Positions 1 through 7,200 of a stretch of 12,778 nt of DNA are shown here, piece by piece; within the stretch, counting starts at the first letter, position 1; the number at the start of each line of letters is the position of its first letter. Under the pieces are notes generated by a model. The model saw only the letters and a list, made by a program, of their open reading frames with translations, was not told the origin of the DNA and ran no database searches. Source of the stretch: Polyangia bacterium (lineage in GTDB: Bacteria > Myxococcota_A > Polyangia > Polyangiales > Polyangiaceae); the NCBI GenBank assembly GCA_030433055.1, contig JAUILJ010000129.1:1-12778 (forward strand), read 5' to 3'. A program made the translations under genes and the position numbers.

Positions 1-936
1 GGTTTGCTTGAACCACTCGTAGGTCTTGGCTAACCCTTGGTCCAGCAAGGTCTGTGCGCGGAATTCCAGGAGCTGAGCGGCCCTGGAGACGTCGAGTCGG
101 CGACGAGGCTGGCCGTTGGGCTTCGTCTCATCCCACTCGACCCGTCCTGGAAACCCCACCAACGCGGAAATCCGCTCAGAGAGGCCGCGAATACTGACCT
201 CGTGGCCTGACCCGAGGTTCATTGGCTCGCTCGAGTCGTAGCTCTCGGCTACCCGAACCAGTGCCTCCGCGCAGTCGTCCACGTAGAAGAACTCTCGCGT
301 CGGTGTGCCATCGCCCCAAAGCTCGACCACCTCATCGCCACGCTGCGTTGCCTCGTGAAACTTGCGAAGCATGGCAGGAATGACGTGACTGGATTCCAGA
401 TCGAAGTTGTCCTTGGGCCCATACAAGTTCACTGGGTACACCACGCAGGAATTGAATCCGTACTGCTCGCGATAGGCAGCGCTCTGGACACCCAGGATCT
501 TCTTCGCAATCCCGTAGGGCGCATTCGTTTCCTCAGGGAATCCATTCCAAAGCTCGGACTCCTTGAACGGTACCGGTGTAAACTTGGGATAGGCGCAGAT
601 GGTGCCGGCTGCGACCAACTTCTTCACCCCGGCAGCATAGGCCTCATGAATCAGCTGGATGCCCATCATCGCGTTATCGTAGAAGAACTTGCCGGGGTTC
701 TTACGATTGGCGCCGATACCTCCAACCTGCGCCGCAAGGTGGAACACGATGTCCGGACGTGCTTCGCGAATCAGCCGCCGCACGGCCTCCCCGTCAACCA
801 AGTCGTAGTCCGCGCTCCGGGGCACGACGACGGTCAGGCAGCCTCGTTGCTGCAGCTTCTCAACGACCACACTACCTAGAAATCCGGCGCCTCCAGTGAC
901 TACCACCCGGGTGTTCGCCCAGTCCACTTTGCTCAT
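1..936 (-). CDS. fcl: GDP-L-fucose synthase, 3' end cut by window edge
   Basis: Two-step NADPH-dependent epimerase/reductase that turns GDP-4-keto-6-deoxy-D-mannose (the product of Gmd) into GDP-L-fucose in the cytoplasm. I translated the complement from the ATG at 936-934: 312 codons are open to base 1, close to the usual ~310-320 aa, so only a few C-terminal codons are missing. Seen: a Rossmann GxxGxxG at residues 15-21 (GGAGFLG), Thr112-Ile-Cys114 in a TICAYPK segment, Tyr141-x3-Lys145, and His184. In E. coli WcaG the matching residues are Ser107, Cys109, Tyr136, Lys140 and His179, so the Ser is replaced by Thr here. The C-terminal stretch KPNGQPRRRLDVS is typical of the family. The start lies one base after the gmd stop (TGA-A-ATG), which implies translational coupling in a gmd-fcl operon. 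The main alternative, a generic SDR epimerase, is unlikely given gmd next door. Confidence 0.95.
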   Translation of the reverse strand, partial: MSKVDWANTRVVVTGGAGFLGSVVVEKLQQRGCLTVVVPRSADYDLVDGEAVRRLIREARPDIVFHLAAQVGGIGANRKNPGKFFYDNAMMGIQLIHEAYAAGVKKLVAAGTICAYPKFTPVPFKESELWNGFPEETNAPYGIAKKILGVQSAAYREQYGFNSCVVYPVNLYGPKDNFDLESSHVIPAMLRKFHEATQRGDEVVELWGDGTPTREFFYVDDCAEALVRVAESYDSSEPMNLGSGHEVSIRGLSERISALVGFPGRVEWDETKPNGQPRRRLDVSRAAQLLEFRAQTLLDQGLAKTYEWFKQT

Positions 937-937
937 T

Positions 938-1966
938 TCACCGTCCAGCACGGCGCTCGCCGTCTTCGTGTCGCGCGAGGGCCTCTTCCTTGCGGGCCAT
1001 CACCATGTCGGACTCGACCATCATGCGCACGAGTTCCTTGAACGAGACCTTTGGCTCCCAGCCGAGCTTCTCCTTGGCCTTGGAGTAGTCGCCAAGCAAT
1101 AGGTCGACCTCCGCAGGCCGTTCGTAGCGAGCATCGTGCTCCACATGCTCCCGGTAGTCCAAATCGAGCAAGGCGAAGGTCGTCTCCAAGAACTCTCGGA
1201 CGCTATGGGTCTCGCCGGTCGCGAGGACATAATCATCCGGCTCGTCGGTTTGCAGCATTCGCCACATGCCCTCGACGTAGTCCCCGGCGAAACCCCAATC
1301 GCGCTTGGCTTCAACGTTTCCGAGATAGAGCTTCTTCTGCAAGCCGAGCTTGATTCGAGTGGCGGCGCGCGTGATTTTTCGAGTCACGAATGTCTCGCCA
1401 CGCCGGGGTGACTCGTGATTGAAGAGTATGCCGTTCACGGCGAACATGGAGTAGCCCTCACGGTAGTTCTTCGTGATGTAGAACGCGTAGGCCTTGGCCG
1501 CCGCGTAGGGGCTACGAGGATGGAAAGGAGTGAGTTCCGTCTGGGGGACCTCATGCACCTTCCCGAAGAGTTCGCTGCTAGATGCCTGATAGAACCGGGT
1601 CTTGAGGTTGAGGCGCCGAATCGCCTCCAAGAGACGAACCGAGCCTAGGCCACTGATTTCGCCCGTGTATTCCGGGATGTCGAAGCTGACGCGGACGTGA
1701 GACTGAGCTCCGAGGTTGTAGACCTCGTCAGGCTGGGACTCCTCAAGGATGTTCGCGAGAGACGTCGAGTCATTCAGGTCGCCGTAGGCCAGCCGTAGGC
1801 GGACGTCAGGCTTGTGGGGATCCTGATAGAGGTGCTCGATGCGATCCGTGTTGAAGCTTGAGGAGCGCCTGACGACACCCCAGACCTCGTACCCCTTGGC
1901 GAGCAGGAGCTCGGCCAGGTAGGACCCATCTTGTCCCGTGATTCCCGTGATCAACGCGCGCGGCAT
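938..1966 (-). CDS. gmd: GDP-mannose 4,6-dehydratase
   Basis: Extended SDR enzyme that converts GDP-D-mannose to GDP-4-keto-6-deoxy-D-mannose using bound NADP; first step to GDP-L-fucose (also to GDP-rhamnose or GDP-perosamine). Predicted 342 aa, between the 323 aa of short forms and the 373 aa of E. coli Gmd. Seen: cofactor loop TGITGQDGSYLAE (Gly8, Gly11, Gly14), RRSSSFNTDRI at 33-43, active-site segment QASSSELFG (Ser130 where E. coli has Thr132; Glu132), Tyr154-x3-Lys158, and the family hallmark NHESPRRGETFVTRKITRA. I chose the ATG at 1966 because the protein then begins MPRALITG as in the family; an upstream GTG at 2002 would add 12 residues with no homologous look. The final ~20 residues are Glu/Arg-rich and look like a lineage-specific tail. 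Directly coupled to fcl downstream; divergent from the glycosyltransferase operon. Confidence 0.97.
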   Translation of the reverse strand: MPRALITGITGQDGSYLAELLLAKGYEVWGVVRRSSSFNTDRIEHLYQDPHKPDVRLRLAYGDLNDSTSLANILEESQPDEVYNLGAQSHVRVSFDIPEYTGEISGLGSVRLLEAIRRLNLKTRFYQASSSELFGKVHEVPQTELTPFHPRSPYAAAKAYAFYITKNYREGYSMFAVNGILFNHESPRRGETFVTRKITRAATRIKLGLQKKLYLGNVEAKRDWGFAGDYVEGMWRMLQTDEPDDYVLATGETHSVREFLETTFALLDLDYREHVEHDARYERPAEVDLLLGDYSKAKEKLGWEPKVSFKELVRMMVESDMVMARKEEALARHEDGERRAGR

Positions 1967-2030
1967 GTTTGTCTTTCGAAGGCTCACCGCTTGGTTGCAC
2001 ACGAAGCGCGTGCATTCAGGCGGGGCGCGT

Positions 2031-2047
2031 ACCCTTGATCAACGGGT
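2031..2047. repeat. Operator-like palindrome, TTGATCAA core
   Basis: The perfect 8-bp palindrome TTGATCAA (2035-2042) is flanked by ACCC on the left and, after one extra C, GGGT on the right, which extends the dyad. It sits 64 bases upstream of the gmd start (1966) and 105 bases upstream of the first glycosyltransferase start (2153), a normal place for a regulator site acting on one or both operons. No regulator gene is visible nearby, and the site could be chance. Confidence 0.35.
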
Positions 2048-2073
2048 GCCGCTTTTCAACGCTATTCCGAGCA

Positions 2074-2117
2074 CCGGTACCCCGCTCCACGGGCTCGGGG
2101 TATCGGAGGGAGTTTTT
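2074..2117 (+). promoter_or_regulatory. Leader hairpin with T-run upstream of GT operon (possible attenuator)
   Basis: The arms CCGGTACCCCG (2074-2084) and CGGGGTATCGG (2096-2106) pair over 11 bases with one G.T wobble around an 11-base spacer. Six bases later comes TTTTT (2113-2117), and the first glycosyltransferase starts at 2153. Competing shorter pairings exist in the same stretch: CCCG/CGGG at 2081-2084 and 2090-2093, and CCGAGC/GCTCGG. If transcription starts upstream, this could be an intrinsic terminator or attenuator in the leader; otherwise it may be a dyad operator. The 6-base gap before the T-run is longer than ideal for a terminator. Confidence 0.35.
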
Positions 2118-2152
2118 GCGTTGATTCTCGAGCGGGACTACAACCTCGCCCG

Positions 2153-3241
2153 ATGCGAATCGCAGTTCACGCGGGAACCCTCCGCGGAACAGGATCGGGC
2201 TTCGTCGGCAGACAGCTGCTTGAAGCGCTGCAGCGAACGGAGCACCACATCTCTGCCTGGGTGCCTGACGAATGGGGTCTTGCTCGAGCGCCACGAGCGA
2301 CGGCAACGAAAGCCGGCTTGCGCGCGAAGTTCGTGGTCGAGAATTGGGACATTCCGAGAGCCCTGAGGAGTCAGGGTTGTGCCGCGTTGCTATCACTGGG
2401 AGACACCTCGACGATCCAGCCCGGTCGACCCCATGTGCTGTTCGTGCAGCAGGCATATCTCGCGTACCCCCCCGAAGAGTGGGGCTTCCAGCCGACCCAT
2501 CGCTTTCGCGCGAAGCTCGCGCTGATGGAACTGTACTTCCGCGCGGGAATGCGCAATGTGTCACGCTTGGTCGTACAGACACAGGACATGCGCAGCCAGC
2601 TATTGCGTCGGTGGGGACTTCCCGAGCAACGAGTGTCGGTCATCCCAACGAGCGTGTCGCCCGAACTGCGCGCGACAGCAGCCAGCTACGTGCGCAACAG
2701 CGAACAGCCCCCGTACGTGATTTGCGTGGGTACGGCCTCCCCTCACAAGAACCACTCCATCATTCCCGCGGTGCTTGGGCAGCTTCGCAATCAAACCGCC
2801 ACCTTGCGAGTGACGCTGAACCGAGGAGAAGTGCCGGCACTCGACCAAGCGCTTCAACGGGCGAACCTAATGAGGCGAGTCGAGTACCTAGGACACCTCC
2901 AGCCACGGGATCTGTTCCGTCAACTGGGCGACGCAGCTGCGGCCCTCCTGCCTTCGGTCCTCGAGTCTTTCGGTCTGACCTACTACGAGGCAATGGCGCT
3001 CGGCGTACCCATCGTCGCCGCAGACCGGGGGTTCGCCCGCGAAGCCTGCGGCGACACGGCGACATACGCCGCGGTCGACGATCCCGTCGCCTTTGCGGAA
3101 GGGTTAGATCGCGCGCTCGCATACAGTAAAAGCAACCGGCAGAACGTCGCCAACGCGCTTCGTAGACGGTTCGACGCCGTTCACCAAAGTTGGGACACGA
3201 TTGCGGCCCGGTTCGTTGAAACAGTAGAGAGCGTTGTATGA
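2153..3241 (+). CDS. Glycosyltransferase family 4 (GT-B fold)
   Basis: Predicted 362-aa cytoplasmic glycosyltransferase that should move a sugar from a nucleotide donor onto a lipid-linked glycan at the inner face of the membrane. The acceptor and donor cannot be read from sequence. Seen: an N-terminal half with a GTGSGFVGRQLLEAL segment (residues 12-26) as in mannosyltransferase-like GT4 enzymes, an inter-domain region around VSVIPTSV (161-168), the start of the donor domain at YVICVGTASPHKNH (188-201), and the E-x7-E signature from Glu271 to Glu279 (ESFGLTYYE) followed by AMALGVPIVAADRG. This layout matches Glycos_transf_1. Nothing in the leader resembles a strong ribosome site; the ATG was chosen because MRIAVHAG is the expected first beta strand. 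It is the first gene of a three-gene operon and overlaps the next by four bases (ATGA). It might be the fucosyl- or mannosyltransferase using the adjacent GDP-sugar pathway, but that is a guess. Confidence 0.88.
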   Translation: MRIAVHAGTLRGTGSGFVGRQLLEALQRTEHHISAWVPDEWGLARAPRATATKAGLRAKFVVENWDIPRALRSQGCAALLSLGDTSTIQPGRPHVLFVQQAYLAYPPEEWGFQPTHRFRAKLALMELYFRAGMRNVSRLVVQTQDMRSQLLRRWGLPEQRVSVIPTSVSPELRATAASYVRNSEQPPYVICVGTASPHKNHSIIPAVLGQLRNQTATLRVTLNRGEVPALDQALQRANLMRRVEYLGHLQPRDLFRQLGDAAAALLPSVLESFGLTYYEAMALGVPIVAADRGFAREACGDTATYAAVDDPVAFAEGLDRALAYSKSNRQNVANALRRRFDAVHQSWDTIAARFVETVESVV

Positions 3242-4410
3242 ACCGCGAACTAGTCGTACTCAATCAAAGCCAGAGTCCGCCCTTTCAACACCTCATGGAA
3301 GGCGCCGCGGAACCGTTCCAAGTTCAGTTCCTGACGGCAACGGGATTTCCGCCGCTCAAGGCGAGCACTAGCGTCAGGATCGGCCCCAGCTACGTCCGGA
3401 CTTCGTTTCGCCATCGCGCGACTTCATGGGCGAAGTTTCTGGCCTGGGTCACGCCTCAGGCGCTCAACGCGTGTGCCGATCCGTTCTACCTGGCGGTGAG
3501 CAACCCCCCCATGCTCCCGCACCTGACGAGCGCAATCGCGAGTCTCAGGAAGGCACCGTTCGGTGTGCTCATCTGGGACATCTTCCCTCATCATTTCGTC
3601 CATCAGGGATGGGCGCCGGATGACGCCATTTGGATTCAAGCCTGGCACGCAGCAAACCGCGTCGCGCTCTCAAGGGCAGAGTTCGTGGTGACCATAGGGG
3701 AGGCCATGGCAGAAACTATCCGCACGGAACTATATGGCTTGCGCAACGACCACGTTCGCGTCATTCCAAACGCGGTCGACACACGACTTCTGATCCCGCG
3801 TACCCGGGCAGCAAATCCCTGGGCCCGACGCCTCGGACTAACTGACGATGACTTCGTAACAGTGTACTCGGGCAACATCGGCGCGAGCCACGCGTTTGAC
3901 GCCGTGCTCGGTGCTGCAGAGATCCTACGCGACGATGACCGCTTCAAATTCCTCGTGATCGGCCAGGGGTTAGGGCGGCCTGATATCGAACGCTTCGTCA
4001 CTGAGAAGGCGCTCGAGAATGTGACCTTGATGGATCCGGTCGACTGGGACGATGTACCCTTTACGCTCGCGTTGGCCGACGTCTCCGTGGTGGGGCAAGC
4101 GCCAGGCACTGAACACCTCGCAGTGCCGAGCAAGGTCTACTCATCCCTTTCCGTTGGCAGCGCAGTGCTGGCGCTGACACGAGACAACAGTGATCTCGCG
4201 CGTTTGCTCAACGAGCATCGCGTGGGTGCGCTGCACCGAATGGACGACGCCGGAGGGGTGGCGCGAACCCTTCGGCAGTGGCAGGCGTCACCGGATTCCT
4301 TGTCGCAGATCAAGCGTTGCTCGCGATCCGTCGCCGAGACGCTCTACGCCAATCAAGTCGTACAGGAAGAATGGCGGCGCCTCCTGCACCCTGTGCTCTC
4401 GATAGGATAG
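3238..4410 (+). CDS. WbuB/WcaI-like glycosyltransferase family 4
   Basis: Predicted 390-aa GT-B glycosyltransferase of the kind found in O-antigen and colanic-acid-type clusters. Seen: an N-terminal acceptor domain with VSNPPMLPHL (87-96) and GVLIWDIFPHHF (109-120), the bridging VRVIPNAVDT (173-182), a donor domain opening with VTVYSGNIGASH (207-218), then FLVIGQGLG (238-246) and VPSKVYSSLSVGSAVLA (296-312). In this subfamily the PSKxY segment takes the place of the classical E-x7-E. No membrane segment is obvious. The start codon overlaps the stop of the preceding gene (ATGA, 3238-3241), and a GAGAG stretch at 3227-3231 lies six bases before it, so translation is likely coupled. The donor is unknown; subfamily members often use UDP-HexNAc or 6-deoxy sugars. 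Confidence is high for the fold and low for substrate. Confidence 0.87.
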   Translation: MNRELVVLNQSQSPPFQHLMEGAAEPFQVQFLTATGFPPLKASTSVRIGPSYVRTSFRHRATSWAKFLAWVTPQALNACADPFYLAVSNPPMLPHLTSAIASLRKAPFGVLIWDIFPHHFVHQGWAPDDAIWIQAWHAANRVALSRAEFVVTIGEAMAETIRTELYGLRNDHVRVIPNAVDTRLLIPRTRAANPWARRLGLTDDDFVTVYSGNIGASHAFDAVLGAAEILRDDDRFKFLVIGQGLGRPDIERFVTEKALENVTLMDPVDWDDVPFTLALADVSVVGQAPGTEHLAVPSKVYSSLSVGSAVLALTRDNSDLARLLNEHRVGALHRMDDAGGVARTLRQWQASPDSLSQIKRCSRSVAETLYANQVVQEEWRRLLHPVLSIG

Positions 4411-4419
4411 GATTGAACG

Positions 4420-5475
4420 ATGGCGTGGGAACACGGATCGGAGCTCGTCCTTCCGCTCTCCCTCGCGGGGGGGCAGTCGCCAACCCCATGGGGCGCCGCG
4501 GGGAACTACTACGGTAGTGGGCGCGACGCCCTGCGCGACCTGCTTCGGCATGGAGCCACAGTCCACGGTTGGAAGCGTCTACGAGTCCCCTTCTACTTCT
4601 GCCAGCACGTCGCCCAGTCAGCGGCCCTTGAGCTGCCCGTCGTTGGCTACACCGACACACCAGAGCTCAAAGAGCCCGACGAACGGGAACTGGACGTCGC
4701 TCGTGGAGATGTCGTACTGGTACCGAACTACTTCGGGCAGAGAACAAGTCGTTGGCGCCTGCGTGGATTGCAAGCGCACGTGATCGAGGATCATACCCAC
4801 GATCCGTGGAGCGAGTGGGCAGTCGATAGCACCGCGGACTTCGCCATCGCTTCCTTACGGAAAACCCTGCCGCTGCCGGCCGGCGGTGTGCTCTGGTCGC
4901 CGAGTGGACGGGCACTCCCTCGGCAGCCAAGCGTAACCGAAGAGCGCGAATTGGCTTCGCTGCGCAAATTCCAGGCGCAGAGCCTGAAAGCTCTCTATTT
5001 GCGGGGGGCCTCGGTCCCGAAACAGACCTTCCGAGAGCTTGCTGTGGATGCCGAAGCGCACATCGCTAGCGGTGCGATTTCGGGGATGCCCGCAGGCACG
5101 CGAAGCCTACTGGATGCACTGCCCACGGAAAGCTGGCGAAGAACCCGCGAGCGGAACCACGCCTTTCTGCTGGAGAGGTTGTCCACGCTCGGCTGGAGCG
5201 TCTTGCCCGGTGAAGCAGGCAGCGTTCCACTTTCCGCGGTGGTTGTGTTCCCTTCCCCCGTCCAGCAGAGCGCCCTACGCGCACAGTTGGTGGCGCGCAA
5301 CATCTACCCAGCAGTGCTCTGGCCCCTTGAACATTCAGTCATCCCTGATATCCCCTACAGCGCCCGATCGTTCGCGTCGAGAATGCTCTCCTTGGCCTGC
5401 GATGCCCGTTACCGCGAGGAAGACCTGCAGCGCCTTGTGAAGGAACTGGCGGCTGCCGCGAACGCGTTGAGCTAG
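4420..5475 (+). CDS. Divergent DegT/DnrJ-type PLP-fold protein of the polysaccharide locus
   Basis: A 351-aa protein that looks like a distant fold-type I PLP enzyme of the sugar-aminotransferase group. Seen: YYGSGRDALRDLL (30-42), echoing the SGTAALHLAL cofactor-phosphate loop; VLVPNYFG (99-106); VIEDHTHDPW (121-130), where Asp124 fits the aspartate that binds the PLP ring nitrogen; and SLRKTLPLPAGG (145-156), where Lys148 fits the Schiff-base lysine. Length is slightly short of the usual ~370-390 aa. The second half lacks the familiar NYRLSNLLAA signature present in the EpsN-like protein encoded at 7201-8316, so substrate or partner binding must differ. Nine bases separate it from the previous gene, and a Shine-Dalgarno AGGA (4409-4412) overlaps that gene's stop, seven bases before this ATG. 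Role is inferred: a 4-amino-sugar or amino-acid-decorated glycan precursor enzyme, or a regulatory homologue. Its stop overlaps that of the convergent fusion gene. Confidence 0.7.
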   Translation: MAWEHGSELVLPLSLAGGQSPTPWGAAGNYYGSGRDALRDLLRHGATVHGWKRLRVPFYFCQHVAQSAALELPVVGYTDTPELKEPDERELDVARGDVVLVPNYFGQRTSRWRLRGLQAHVIEDHTHDPWSEWAVDSTADFAIASLRKTLPLPAGGVLWSPSGRALPRQPSVTEERELASLRKFQAQSLKALYLRGASVPKQTFRELAVDAEAHIASGAISGMPAGTRSLLDALPTESWRRTRERNHAFLLERLSTLGWSVLPGEAGSVPLSAVVVFPSPVQQSALRAQLVARNIYPAVLWPLEHSVIPDIPYSARSFASRMLSLACDARYREEDLQRLVKELAAAANALS

Positions 5476-7103
5476 TTGCCCCTCAAGCGAGCCTCGACAC
5501 CATCCCAGCGTCGCTCGTGCACTGCGAGGACGTTCATCGAGGATCGCCAGGCGCCGGGGGCCCGCTCTAGCTTTCTCGTCTTCCAGTCGAACCGTGCCAA
5601 GACGTATCCGCAGCGTTCGAGTTCCGCCTCGACGTCCTCCGGTTGGAAACCGTATCTCTGACACGTCTGATTGATCTCCAGGATCCAGACGGGAGGATCG
5701 CCTCGCAACATTCGCGCCCGAGCGCCGCGAAACGCAAGCACCTCCGCCCCCGCTACGTCAATCTTTGCGAAAGCAACCTCATCGACCGGCACGTCGTCCA
5801 GACGCTCGCAGGGAACCGTAACGCCTCCCGCTTCAACGATGTGATTCATACTATCGAGCCCCAGAGAGAAGCGGAGCTCACCCTCCCGGTCGCTAACAGC
5901 CGCGCGACGGAGTTCCACGCAACGAAGGCCACTCAGCGACACGTTTTCCAGAAGGCGATCACCTGCGCGGCGGTCTGGCTCGAACGAAACGACCCGGCCA
6001 CCGTTACCCACCAGCGTCCCGGCAAGTACGGTGTAGATCCCTTCGTTTGCTCCAACGTCGAGCACCGTGTCGCCAGGCTTCAAGTACGCCCGCATGAAGC
6101 TCATTTCCGCCATGTCAGGCGATCCCTGCATGTAGAGCAGGCTCGCCACCGACACGCTATCCGGGTGGCATCGGAAGATGCCACCCGGAAATGGGTGGAT
6201 CACTAGTGGTCGTCCAGTCACGCGCTTGAAGGTTTGCCACCCGGCAAATCGCAGAACGGCCCGAACTGGATGGTCTGCGTTGACCGGATGCGTCGCAATG
6301 TCTTTCAGCACCCGGCGAGCAGCGTTCAGTTGGCGCCGACGTGGACCCCGGTCCACTCCCAGAACATACGCTGCTTGGTAGAGTCCGATGCGCGTACCGC
6401 GCCGAACCAGAGCGGAAACTGGGCGATCGCGTTCGTGTCTCAGGCCGAGCATCGCCGTCTCCCAATAGTACCGATACGGCTTCTGGCTACTCTTCGCAGC
6501 CTGGTGGACACGAAACCGAGCAAGCGGCCCGTGGATACGCTTCGCCGTTCCGTGTGCGAGCAATCGTATCCAGAGGTCCACGTCCATCAAGAGATAAAAC
6601 GCCTTGTCGACCCCTCCCACTTCGCGCACCGCAGACGCTCGATAGAAGGAACCTGGCTGAAGCGTCTTCCCACGCCCGGCTCGCATCTCCTCGTAGTCCA
6701 GATCGCTCGATGTGGCGACCTGCATGAGGGCGCCCTCTACGTCGACAATCTCCAGGTCGCCATGAAAGAGCACGGCGTCGGCATCTGCCACCGCCGCCTC
6801 TGCGACACGCCTCACCGCCCCCGGCAACAACATGTCGTCGCTGTTCAGCCACCCCACGAGATCCGTGTCCAACAGCGCGAGTCCCTTGTTGATAGCGTCG
6901 GACTGCCCCTCGTCGGGTTCGCTGACCCAGCGAATTCGGTCGCCGTAGGACTCTAGGATCTCGACCGAGTCGTCGTCCGAGCCCCCATCCATTACGATGA
7001 CCTGGAGGTCTGGGTAGTCCTGTTCGAGCAGGCTGTCTATGCACTCACGCAAGAAGCGGCCGCCTCGAAAGTTCGGCACGACCACACCGACACTCAAGCT
7101 CAT
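5472..7103 (-). CDS. GT2 glycosyltransferase - FkbM methyltransferase fusion
   Basis: A 543-aa two-domain enzyme. Residues ~1-230 are a GT-A glycosyltransferase of family 2: SVGVVVPNFRGGRFL (4-18), VIVMDGGSDDDS (35-46), EGQSDAINKGL (65-75), the metal/nucleotide motif LNSDDMLLPG (86-95) and MDVDLWIRLL (173-182). Residues ~300-530 are an FkbM-type SAM-dependent methyltransferase: VLDVGANEGIYT (347-358), SFEPD (373-377), FAKIDVAGAEVLA (445-457) and NVLAVH (524-529). The usual KIDVEG acidic residue is Ala451. Likely role: adding a sugar and O-methylating it, or methylating the chain end. Start at 7103 because SLSVGVVVPNF is the expected first strand and GGAGAG (complement of 7112-7117) lies eight bases upstream; a longer frame reaching 7202 adds 33 unconserved residues. 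Read convergently with the PLP-fold gene and divergently from the aminotransferase gene. Confidence 0.9.
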   Translation of the reverse strand: MSLSVGVVVPNFRGGRFLRECIDSLLEQDYPDLQVIVMDGGSDDDSVEILESYGDRIRWVSEPDEGQSDAINKGLALLDTDLVGWLNSDDMLLPGAVRRVAEAAVADADAVLFHGDLEIVDVEGALMQVATSSDLDYEEMRAGRGKTLQPGSFYRASAVREVGGVDKAFYLLMDVDLWIRLLAHGTAKRIHGPLARFRVHQAAKSSQKPYRYYWETAMLGLRHERDRPVSALVRRGTRIGLYQAAYVLGVDRGPRRRQLNAARRVLKDIATHPVNADHPVRAVLRFAGWQTFKRVTGRPLVIHPFPGGIFRCHPDSVSVASLLYMQGSPDMAEMSFMRAYLKPGDTVLDVGANEGIYTVLAGTLVGNGGRVVSFEPDRRAGDRLLENVSLSGLRCVELRRAAVSDREGELRFSLGLDSMNHIVEAGGVTVPCERLDDVPVDEVAFAKIDVAGAEVLAFRGARARMLRGDPPVWILEINQTCQRYGFQPEDVEAELERCGYVLARFDWKTRKLERAPGAWRSSMNVLAVHERRWDGVEARLRGN

Positions 7104-7200
7104 CGCCGCAACTCTCCACACTCTCCGCTCATCTGCAACCCTCCTGTGAACTTTGGAGGGCCCCGCGCACCTCACCACCACGCTAGACTCCGCACGCGTC
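7104..7200. promoter_or_regulatory. Divergent intergenic region with 6-bp inverted repeat
   Basis: Ninety-seven bases between the fusion gene (minus) and the aminotransferase gene (plus). It must hold both promoters unless they lie inside coding sequence. It contains the inverted repeat CCCTCC (7139-7144) and GGAGGG (7155-7160) around ten bases, a possible operator. The GGAGAG ribosome site for the fusion gene is also here (complement of 7112-7117). No clear -35/-10 pair was recognised. Confidence 0.45.

Larger units (their letters stand above)
1967..2152. promoter_or_regulatory. Divergent intergenic region between gmd and the glycosyltransferase operon
   Basis: These 186 bases separate two head-to-head operons, so at least two promoters probably lie here. 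I could not pick convincing -35/-10 pairs for either direction. Two ordered structures stand out: a TTGATCAA palindrome framed by ACCC and C-GGGT (2031-2047), and an 11-bp inverted repeat (2074-2084 with 2096-2106) followed by a run of five T at 2113-2117. A weaker 5-bp repeat (TGCAC 1996-2000, GTGCA 2010-2014) is also present. That the region carries regulation is an inference from gene orientation; the repeats are seen directly. Confidence 0.6.

Noticed and set aside
1967..2002. Upstream GTG start for gmd at 2002
   Set aside because: It would add 12 residues ahead of the conserved MPRALITGITGQDG start, which begins right at the family N-terminus.
2153..7103. Drop in G+C suggesting horizontal transfer of the glycan genes
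   Set aside because: Hand counts of single 60-base lines were mixed (3241-3300: 30 of 60; 3961-4020: 36; 9481-9540: 42; 10441-10500: 36), too little to support a step. A sliding-window G+C and codon-use scan would decide.
7153..7200. TTG start at 7153 for the aminotransferase gene
   Set aside because: The extra 16 residues are unlike the family, which begins just before YLSPPHM; TTG has no ribosome site placed for it.
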